Below, in pieces: positions 55,242 to 64,000 of a stretch of DNA of 64,000 nucleotides; the first letter of the stretch is position 1, and every line of letters begins with the position of its first letter. The translations under genes and the position numbers were made by a program. The notes below the pieces were generated by a model. It made no database searches and had not been told where the DNA came from. It saw only the letters and a program-made list of their open reading frames with translations. Source of the stretch: Hypericum androsaemum (Eukaryota; Streptophyta; Magnoliopsida; Malpighiales; Hypericaceae); assembly GCA_963995505.1 (NCBI GenBank), contig OZ023197.1, positions 2,649,001-2,713,000 on the forward strand, written 5' to 3'.

Positions 55242-56219
55242 TGTTGGGTTGAATGCATATTTAATGCATTTGGCCCAAATTGGAAAGGCTCAAGTGGAAG
55301 GCCCAAAATCAAGTTAAAGAGTGGATGTGTACTACATTGAATAGAGCAAGGAGGATTTTCTTGTTTATAAGGAATTCCTCTCCTTACCTCTCAACTTGAT
55401 TGACTACCCAAAGGGCGACCTACCGCTAGCTGCGAGGACGGTGCGAAGCACCGTCCGAGCACGAGCACGAGCACGAGCATTTGTGGCGCATTGGACGCAG
55501 GTCGCAATGGGCGCTTTGTGGCGCACTTGGCACTTCGCACGTGCGTATCGTCGCGAGGAGCTGGAGGAGCCTTAATTATTTTGCCCGGGTCCGGAGAGAG
55601 CTGCGCAGCTACCGAAGTGACGAGGAGCTGCGAGCACCTTCCAGGATGGCCACCGAAGAGGCACGAAGGGCTGGAATGTCCAGGAGACTTCCAGAAGGCC
55701 GAAGGGTTGCGAGATCCCTCGCGAAAGGGCGTTAGCACAGTCTGGGCGTGCCTGGAAGGATCCAGAAGCCAACGAAGGGCCACGAGCGCGCCTGGAAGGA
55801 TCCAGAAGCCACCGAAGGGCCACGAGCGCAGCCAGCCAGCCTGCTGGACGAACGGATGCGTTTCTTCGGGATGGCTGCTTCCCTGTCTCCTCCAGCTTAT
55901 AAATAGGCCTGCCCCCTTGCCATTTTCCTCATCCCAGCAGCAAGTGCATTCTCCATAGCATTGTTGTCTTCTTCTCTCCCCCATTCTTCACTTACAAGAG
56001 TCCGAAGGTTCTGAGTATATAAGGGTTCGCCCGAAAGTTTCGAGATACGTGTGCAACGTTCTTGAAAATGTCCGAACAGTCGTTGTATCTTGGAGACGAT
56101 TGCCGTAGCCCGTACCGCACTGAAATATACGGGGCAATCTCGTCTTACGGAGAAAGTGTCCAACACTTGCCTCGACTGCCGTAGATCCTAATCAAGTACA
56201 CCAACCTCTGCAAACAACA
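55242..56219 (+). mobile_element. Solo LTR (978 bp) with GC-rich repeats
   Basis: Starts TGTTGGGTTGAATGC and ends TGCAAACAACA; 5-bp duplication GTAAA at 55237-55241 and 56220-56224. A TATAAATA box lies at 55898-55905. The upstream part is GC-rich with GAGCAC runs (55455-55480) and a 42-bp unit repeated twice at 55749-55832 (CCTGGAAGGATCCAGAAGCC in each). Long overlapping frames here are composition artefacts. It sits in the remnant of the family B intron. Confidence 0.88.
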
Positions 56220-56224
56220 GTAAA

Positions 56225-57990
56225 TATTTACAATGCCTTGTGCCATTGAATTACAAGTCTTTGGCATTACAAAATCATTTATTTAAACTAAGATTTTGCA
56301 TACCTGCTAACAACAAACTAAGTGAATTTCTTGATTCAAAGTTAGATAAATATGCAACACGTTGTATATGTAGATTGTATATAGATGACAAAGAAGGGTT
56401 GTTAGAGTTTTACTTAAAAAATAACGAATTGTTTTATCCCTTGAACTCAATGAAAAATTATAAATATATTATTTTTTAACGTTGGATTAGAATTTTTGTA
56501 CAACTCAGAACTTTAAGATAATGAATATATGAATTTTTTATACTGGTACTGGGATAATTTTAATAGGCCTCCTCAAACGAAGATTATTATTGAAGTCTGT
56601 ATCACACGAGCAATAATGAGCCAAATATTGATCCGCTCTTATATAATGTTAGAACTTCCATATTCAACCCAAATTATTAAGATAAATAATATGTAAAATT
56701 TTCAAACTTGATACTAGTAACATAAAACATAATGATCTTTGAGAGAATTACAAAAACATACCTATCACAATGTGATGATTGAAGCACGATAATGGTGATT
56801 ATCCGGTGGCTTACTACCCTATCCCATTCATCTAGAAAAAGTGGTTCAAACCTTTCGGTACTGGCTGAAAGATTCTTCTTCTTTGCATTTATTACGACTC
56901 TTTCTTCACGAGTTTTGGAAGTAGTTCTAGGCGCCTTCTCTCTTCTACCCAGAAACATTATTCTGGAGAGAGTGTGAAATTTGATCTCAGGTTGGTTCTT
57001 GTTTAATCAGAAATCGATTTTGGGATTTTGTCCGGAGGGAATCATATGTTAAGTTTTCTGATCATCGTCTGTGAGTCTTAGCTTTTGTGGTTCTCTGCCT
57101 CTGATTCATAATCGGAGTGACTTAATCATCTTGACTTTGTTCCGGTATCTCAATTTTCTAAAGAACACTGAGTCAGTGTACAAATATTTATATGGAGCCC
57201 GTAGCAGCTGCAAAGGTCCTGCAGACCAAAGTGCTACCCACTTAGAATATAGTTCTTGGTTAGAATATGCATAGTTTTTACCCACTGGTACTCTAGTTTG
57301 TTTAGACTCTTTTTTGAAACGGTAGTTTGTTTAGACTTGACCGTCGCATGAGTTGAATTTCTAAGCGAAGAGTTGCTGATGGATTTGGTTGGGAAATTGT
57401 TTCGTTCTCTTTATCTCCCAAACTGAGACACATGGGTTGATAATGGAAATTTTTATTATGATATTAGAGCAAGTTAATGTTTTGTTCATTACTATCCTAT
57501 TTTGGGTGTTAGATATAGATGTTCTAATATTCCAAGGCAGTTTGTGTTATGTCAAATACATCCTTATATGCCAGTGCCTTGATGTGTACTTAGATGATCT
57601 TAGAATACGCCTTTATTTATATGTTGCGTCACATTTTATATCAGTGCCTTGTACTTAGATTTTAGAAGGTGAGTTTACTTTTTTTGTACCCGACCGATTA
57701 TAGATGATTAATATTTAGGGGCGGGCCGTGCCCGGTTTTTATTTAAAAAAAACCCCAAGACGGGTCACTGGTACGCCACTCGGGGTGATTCATTCATCTT
57801 GGTTTGAAATGTTTAATTTTATCTAAATTTGAGCGTAAAATAGCGATTCGGCGTGCCTAATTACCAGGCCGTGACATTTTGTTTGGTTACTTGCAAAGAA
57901 CTTGATATCCGAGGATTATGAAAATATTATTCGCATGTGCAGTAATGGATGCTAATTAAAGCGCTCCAACAAGATACATAGCACCTTCCA
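56225..57990. other. Mosaic of duplicated pieces
   Basis: In order: family A/B intron-like sequence to about 56745 ending in a truncated signal-exon stub; unassigned sequence to about 56940; an ELP4 3'-flank piece (56945-57030); the coiled-coil gene tail (57035-57330); and a diverged copy of the 330-bp repeat (57420-57810). No intact gene. Confidence 0.65.
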
Positions 57991-58022
57991 CTTGGTACTT
58001 CATTTATTTTGTCTAGATCAAC

Positions 58023-59417
58023 CTAATTATCAAAATTAAATTTATTAATGGACTTTGGACGGCAAACGCACTTCACGGAGTCGTCGTCACGCTCACACTT
58101 TCCCTCTGCCCGCCCCTCGTAAAACGCCGCGCAATGCTTGTTGCAAACCTCGCTAACGCATCCCAATTTTGGATTCATATCCAAAATATGAGTTTTGGTC
58201 CTCCTCCATCTGCATTAACCACAACTAAACATGATGCTGCTACATTCACCAATTAATCAATTAAAACCACGTCAGAAAAAAAACTACTAGTTAAAAGAAA
58301 TATTGGAATACATTTTTAAATAAAGAAAATAACCACGTTAGTTAAGCTCAATTATGCTCCAAAAGGTTTCGTCTGCATTGTTTGACGCGATCACTTGGTG
58401 GCTGTGGAGTGCATGAATCACACGATGTTTAGAGAAACAACTGTAACCAAGTGTTTTCTTTAAATGATTATTTTGGTCCAATTCTGATGTGATTTTGCCT
58501 TAGATTACATATCTTACGTAATTCTTTTAAAAAAGGTAAATTTTTATACCAAAAATACACATAGACAAAGTTTGAATTTTGGACTTCCGTCACATTTGCT
58601 ACGTCTTATACTTCTAGGTCAAATGCCTTTTAGCGTGTCTTATGTAATTAGCGGTCATCTAACCATGATTTATTTCTCTGGAGTGTAATTTTTTTCACTC
58701 GTAGAAATGAGACATATTATTGACAAGCAAATAAAGTGATGGTGGATTACAAAATTTATTTTTTTGGAAAGATAAATTTTTATATTATGATCATGCCAAA
58801 GTTCAATATTTAGGAGGTCCAAAGTTCGAACTTTGGACCTCCTAAATATTTAGGATCTTGTGTAATTAGACTACAAGTCCTTTGGCATTACAGAATTATT
58901 TATTTAAACTAAGATTTTGCATACCTGCTAGCAACAAACTAGGTGAATTTCTTGATTCAAGTTAGATATATATACAACGCGCTGTACATGTAGACTGTAT
59001 ATAGATGACAAAGAAAGGTTGTTAGAGTTTTACTTTAAAAATAACGAATTGTTTTATCCCTTGAACTCAATGAAAAGTTATAAAAATATTATTTTTTAAT
59101 ATCAGATTAGAATTTTTATACAACTCAAAACTTTAAGGTAATGAATATATAAATTTTTCATACAAAGATTATTATCGAAGTTTGTAGAATCTAACCAACA
59201 TGTTATCATGCGAGCAATAATTAGCCAAAGATCAATCCGCTCTTATATAATGTTAGAACTTTCATATTCAACCCAAATTATTAAGATAAATAATATGTAA
59301 AATTTTCAAACTTGATACTAATAACGTAAAACATAATTATCTTTGAGAGAATTACAAAAACATACCTATCACAACCGAAAGGATATTGATAAGCAAGCGA
59401 GTATAAGAGATGGCCAT
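58023..59417 (-). pseudogene. Defensin-like family B, copy 2, frameshifted
   Basis: A signal exon at 59417-59366 encodes MAISYTRLLINILSVVI with a GT donor. About 1.16 kb on, exon 2 (58209-58023) carries a full six-cysteine core: C-x4-C-x3-C, then EGKC, and KCVC near the end, finishing NKFNFDN. One base is missing in an A-run before the first cysteine (CCAAAACTC against CCAAAAACTC in copy 1), so the signal exon and the core are out of frame. The core differs from family A throughout. Whether the two exons belong together is inferred from order, strand and spacing. Confidence 0.72.
58805..58850. repeat. Perfect 46-bp palindrome
   Basis: Two 23-base arms meet with no spacer at TTCGAA (58825-58830); the left arm begins AATATTTAGGAGG and the right arm ends CCTCCTAAATATT. 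It lies inside the intron of the family B copy 2. Confidence 0.95.
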
Positions 59418-60299
59418 CTGTGAAATGATGAATTTCCTTTGTTAGGCCTTCTTTGAGGAACAATAGAATTACTATATTTTTACTAAGAAGTTAATTGGTC
59501 GAATATTCTATGAAATTTTATGAGTATTTTCTTATATATAGTGTTGCGTTCAATGAAACTGCCCACAAAGGGAAACGAGCATCATCAATCAAGATTTTGA
59601 ACAATTACGAAACTACCGAAAAAGGAAAACAAACATTGTCAATCTAGGTTTGGATCAAATTATGAGACTGCCAAAGAAGGGATACAAAGATCAGCATCTA
59701 GATTGTTTTGTGGGAATGTCAATAAAAGGTCATTTATTTGTGGTCAAAGTAAAACCAAAATTAATGGTGGGTTGAAAAATTAACTTTCGATTATGAATAA
59801 TACCAACCTCTAACTACAATACAAATGCCTGTTTAGTGGTTATAAGCAAATAATAGGCGCAACTTTAACTCAAACCCACCTAAGTCTTGGGGAGGAGGAG
59901 GTGATCGTGCGAGCTATTAAAACAATCGGATGTATTAGTCTGGTAGTAGATTACATGACATAGACGTAAAATAAAAGTTAAAGATAATATCGAGACTCGA
60001 CTAGCGCAATTGTTGATCGTAAGTATTACAAAATCATAAAAGAATAGTATCGACATTGGCTCCACTTCTACATCGAAAACACAACCTAAAAAGATCTAAT
60101 TTGATTTTTCAATTCGACGCGGAGAAATACCAGCTAAAATAATGATTGTTCTAAGAAATGGTTATTTATATAATTATTTCATAATAATAAACAACCGATT
60201 TCTTAATTTTCTGTCAACGCTAATAAATAAATCAAAATAAAAAATGAAATAACTAAGAGAGCCATAGTCCCAAACCAAAAATAACCAACCAGCCACAAA
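59418..60299. other. Flank of the last DEFL copy and upstream region of the kinase gene
   Basis: To about 59760 it matches the family A upstream flanks. The rest is AT-rich with no gene until the ATG at 60300, just before which base composition turns GC-rich. Confidence 0.6.
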
Positions 60300-63200
60300 A
60301 TGGCCGCGTGATCCCTGTGGCGCGCCAAGCTCGCGGCGGCGACCACGGGGGTCATCGCCGGCGCCGGATCCGCAGCCGTAGCCACGTCCGACGACCCCGC
60401 GAAGTCAGTCGGACTGTGCACCGCCGTCCCCGTCCGCCTCGTCCGCGCCTCCTTAACCGCCGTCTCCATATCCTTCGGTACTCTCCCTCCCGAACCTCTT
60501 TTTTCTCTATAATAATTAAGAATTTATGTCACGAAAACTGAAACCTTAAATATCCTCTGTTAAGATTACGAGTAGTCGCTGTGGGGGATCCCAGTGGGGA
60601 GCGCGGAGAGGGAGAAAGCGAAGAGCGAAGTTCACTTGCGATCGGCGCGGAAGCTTCAGGAGATGTGCTTTAACAACGGAGGGATTTACATCAAGCTCGG
60701 CCAGTACATTGGACAGCTGGTAGTTGCATTGCTTTTCTTCACTTCGTGTCGGTTTCGATCTGTGTTTGTTAGGACAGTGGCAGCGTAAACACAGATGTGT
60801 AGAACATCGGAGGTATAGAGGACACACGATATACGTGGTTCGGAATATAGATCTACATCCACGGGACCGATATGGTCATCACTATGACATCATACGTAAG
60901 CCATAGGCGAGGCTATGCCTCGAGCCTAACTCTCTCTTGCTTATACTACCATGGCCAATTAAACCAAGACCAAAGCCAAAGAACATCTAACCTCTACCCT
61001 CCTATTTATAGGAGCCAAGCCCAATATGCTTTGCAATAGGAATTAGATTTCTATTGTAGTTAAAATTCTGGGACAAATCTTAACAGTGTTCTTTTTGGTT
61101 GATTCTGTGAAATGGAAATGGATCGATGGAGCTTCTGAGTTCGGAGCTTGATTTGTATGTTGAACTCCACGGAAATATTGTGAGCTGGTAGATGATCAGC
61201 TTGTTAGTTGTTTTTGTTGTAGGAGTATTTGGTGCCTCAGGAGTACGTGAGGACGATGCGGGAGTCCATGCTGAACAAGTGTCCTGTGTCTTCATATGAT
61301 CAAGTTTGTGAGGTTTTCAAGAAAGAGCTTGGCAATACACCAGATAAAGTATGCATTTGTGTCGTGTTTGCAAACCGCTGTCGTTCTTTTGTGCACTTTG
61401 GTTCTGTAAAAGTTGTTTGCATCTGGTTTGTTGGACTTGAATGCGGAGCTCGGTGGGGTATGATTCTGTACTGAAACAAGGACCTATTTTTATTTCCAGA
61501 TATTTGTTGAATTTGATCCCGTTCCCGTAGCAAGTGCTTCCCTTGCACAAGTACATGTTGCGAGGACAGCCGATGGGCAAAAAGTTGCTGTGAAGGTTCA
61601 GCATACTCACATGACTGACACTGGAGCGGCAGATCAATCTACTGTAGCTTTCATTGTGAACACCCTACACTGGATTTTTCCTTCTTTTGATTACAGGTAG
61701 CATACTGTTAATTCCATCTAGTGATTCGTTTTGTAATCTATGCTTAGTTTTACAGCTCAGAATAGGAAATTAGAAGCCTAGCGTTTTGTGAATCACAACC
61801 AAATCACCCTTTACACATGTTGATAGTCTTCTGCAGAGTAGATCTCATTGTATTTTCTTGCATATTTTTACTTTTTTATAAGTAGATGTGTCCGGGGTTT
61901 AAATCGTGGTCCTATCTCTACATATATCTTTCTATGGTCGCTTGGTTTTAAGTAGTGTTCTTAATTTAAGTTTTTTGTCTTACAAGAGGAGATGGTTGAT
62001 TGATGAAATTCGTGAAAGTTTACCCAAGGTGAGTTATCTTGTAGTGCTTATTTGTGAAGAAAATGATGACCATTATGCTTTGCTTGAACATTAATTACAT
62101 CTCATCATTGTGACTGCTGTGAACACTTTAGTTTGTCATAAATTGTGCCAAAGAAATCTTATTTGCTGGTATATGCTAACGGTAGCCACCCTCTTTTTTA
62201 AAGCTAATAAAAAGGTTCTATGTATAGATTATTCGGGTATGTGTCAGAATGTGAAATCTTGCTTAAAGCTGGCAATTGATGTGGTTCCTTATAACTTGAG
62301 TTTGATAGCAATCACACCAAAATATGATTTCCTTGGTTTAAATTTGACTATCAGGAACTGGACTTTTTGGTTGAGGCTAGGAATGCTGAGAAATGTTTGG
62401 AAAATTTCCGGAGGTTGTCCCCTCACATTGCAGACTCTATCTATGCCCCAAAGGTGTATTGGAATTTGAGTACTTCAAAATTATTAACCATGGAATTTAT
62501 CGATGGTGCTCAAGTGGATGATGTAAGGACTGTCCAGACACTTGGGCTTAAACCTAAAGAAGTTGCAATACTGGTATGTTACTGCCTTGATCAAGCTGTT
62601 TTGTCTAGTTCAACTGCACAATAAACTGTTTCCTTAGGTGGCAATCTGGTTCTTTGATGTCAAAAATAACAACCATATGGGATAAATTGGTTTCTCTATT
62701 CAGTGGTGGGAAGGGGGTAGGTTGTGCAAACCTCAACCATTGTTTGTCAGAGTAGCACACTGGGAGAACTTTCAATAAAAGTAGCAAATCGGTAGCAAAG
62801 CCTTCTTGTTTGCTCAAGATATAGAAATCTTAGGTCTGGTTGATACAAGTACGACATTGAGTAATGATCACTTGAACAAAATTGAAAGGTTGCTTATATC
62901 CTTGTCAGTTGTTGTCTTTATATTTGTGGCTGGCCTCAAGACTTATTGGAGATGATGTAATAGAGGAGTAGTTAGCTAATTTATAAGACTTCCCTCAAGA
63001 AGAAAAGACAACGACGAGGCTGTTGACATTGATTTTGCAATGCTGCAGGTTAGTCAAGCGTTTGCAGAAATGATGTTCAAACATGGTTTTGTGCATTGTG
63101 ACCCTCATGCAGCTAATCTGTTCGTTCGGCCTTTGCCATCAAGTAAAGCAAATATATTTGGTAAGAACAATTGATTATTCTTGAGATTGCTTCGAGCCAT

Positions 63201-64000
63201 TCCTTCTTTTTTCCTAATCCCATGCCAGTAATTTTTTTTGGGGGTATTTGATGCGTTCTGCTTGCCTTATCCAAAACTGTTTTTTACTCCGAACTGGTAG
63301 CTATTTTTGCTGCTGGAGTAGCCTTACTTGGTAGTCACCCTTCTCTGGTGTCGTAATAGAAGGAAACTAGCCGTCTTTGCTCCAGAGTAAAATCTGCATT
63401 TCCTGCTCATATGAAAGGGAAGGAAAGTGCATCGTTGGTAGTAATCTGAAAGTCTTTGCTGCTAATTTTTATTGTTGTGGTTAGTTTGATTCTCCATTAT
63501 GTATTTTTTCCATCACCTTAAAAATGTTGTGTGGTACCCTGCCCAAGGCTCATGCATTTATAGTAGCATCTCCTCTTTTTCAAGTTCCTCCCATCCATGT
63601 TGTGAGATGCCGAAGCCAGCCCCCATTCATGCAATGCATTTCACTGCAAGCTTGCTTTAAGTAGTGACAAATAAAGCCGATTGATATCTTTTATTCGCTA
63701 ATACAGTTAAAGTTTGCTTTTGGGATAGGAAAAAGAAGACCGCAGTTGATACTTTTGGACCATGGTCTGTATAAAGAACTTGATTTTACCACTAGATTTA
63801 ACTATGCTGCTCTGTGGAAGGTACTTTGTCACACGCTCGCAGATTTGTCATATTCAGGCGTGACGTGTGTCTCCGCTTGACGCAAACTCTTTGTTGCAGG
63901 GACTAATATTTTCTGACGCTAAGGTCATAAAAGAAAATAGCGTGAAATTGGGTGCTGGAGGGGATTTGTATCCCCTATTTGCAGGGATTCTTACTATGAG
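60300..64000 (+). pseudogene. ABC1/UbiB atypical kinase (ADCK1-like), two early stops, partial
   Basis: Exons 60300-60477, 60565-60719, 61223-61348, 61500-61696, 61992-62028, 62355-62573, 63049-63160, 63729-63820 and from 63900 on; all junctions agree in phase. Family marks: NGGIYIKLGQYIG (KxGQ motif), ASASLAQVHVAR (Ala-rich loop), VAVKVQ (nucleotide-binding Lys), MEFIDGAQVDD, HGFVHCDPHAANL (catalytic loop) and LILLDHGLYKEL (metal-binding Asp). These proteins act in mitochondria or plastids in lipid and quinone metabolism. Codon 4 is TGA (60309-60311), where I recall Arg in related proteins, and exon 2 has an in-frame TAG at 60573-60575. The kinase core shows no lesion. A later start at the Met before CFNNGGIYIKLGQ would keep the core but lose the targeting region. 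The 3' end lies outside the window. Confidence 0.85.
60767..61085. mobile_element. Solo LTR (319 bp) in intron 2 of the kinase gene
   Basis: Starts TGTTAGGACAG and ends AAATCTTAACA, with the 5-bp duplication GTGTT at 60762-60766 and 61086-61090. It contains ATACGTGGTTCGG and a TATTTATAGGAGCC stretch, common in plant copia LTRs. No internal region is left, so it is a recombination product. Confidence 0.85.

Noticed and set aside
55391..55984. Several long frames on both strands, up to 197 residues
   Set aside because: They lie wholly inside a GC-rich solo LTR with short repeats; no protein motif and frames are open on both strands at once.
56677..56958. 93-residue minus-strand frame ending near the DEFL signal stub
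   Set aside because: It joins unrelated duplicated pieces and has no cysteine core or known domain.

Overview
The window reads as nuclear DNA of a flowering plant, probably a eudicot (inference). It has spliced genes with GT-AG introns, a photosystem antenna gene, plant-type Ty1/copia elements, Mutator-like elements that carry gene pieces, a plant LINE with an RNase H tail, and families of small secreted cysteine-rich peptides. Most of the sequence is transposons and duplicated debris between a few conserved genes.

Left part (1-20.7 kb). A decayed copia element (1-3995) lies inside the intron of a minus-strand LHCB4 (CP29) gene; only exon 1 of that gene (4230-4715) is in view. Next come a small Mutator-type MITE (4886-5289), a Mutator-like element with long terminal inverted repeats (7596-8560), and a full-length minus-strand copia element (8745-17161) with an ATTAC target duplication and LTRs holding an array of G-boxes. 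Beside it is a four-exon minus-strand gene for a plant membrane protein (17386-20681).

Middle part (21-32 kb). There are two more long-TIR Mutator-like elements. The second (24962-26656) carries a tandem CCCH zinc-finger gene fragment joined to organelle-type DNA with a damaged tRNA-Asn. A short relative follows at 28.7 kb, then a complete eight-exon ELP4 gene (29653-31921), a subunit of Elongator.

Right part (32-60 kb). This is a tandemly duplicated, rearranged cluster. It holds minus-strand two-exon defensin-like (DEFL) peptide genes: three with open frames, the rest pseudogenes or relics, in two mature-peptide subfamilies. Mixed with them are plus-strand copies of an unrecognised coiled-coil protein of 167 residues (one intact, two broken), pieces of the ELP4 3' end, a LINE, nested DNA transposons and a solo LTR. 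This locally expanding peptide cluster is the most interesting object here.

Right edge (60.3-64 kb). An ABC1/UbiB atypical kinase gene (ADCK1-like) has exons 1-9 in view and runs off the end. It carries two in-frame stops near the start and a solo LTR in intron 2.

Exon limits were set by hand from splice signals and reading-frame continuity. Family names come from recognising protein motifs; no database search was run.
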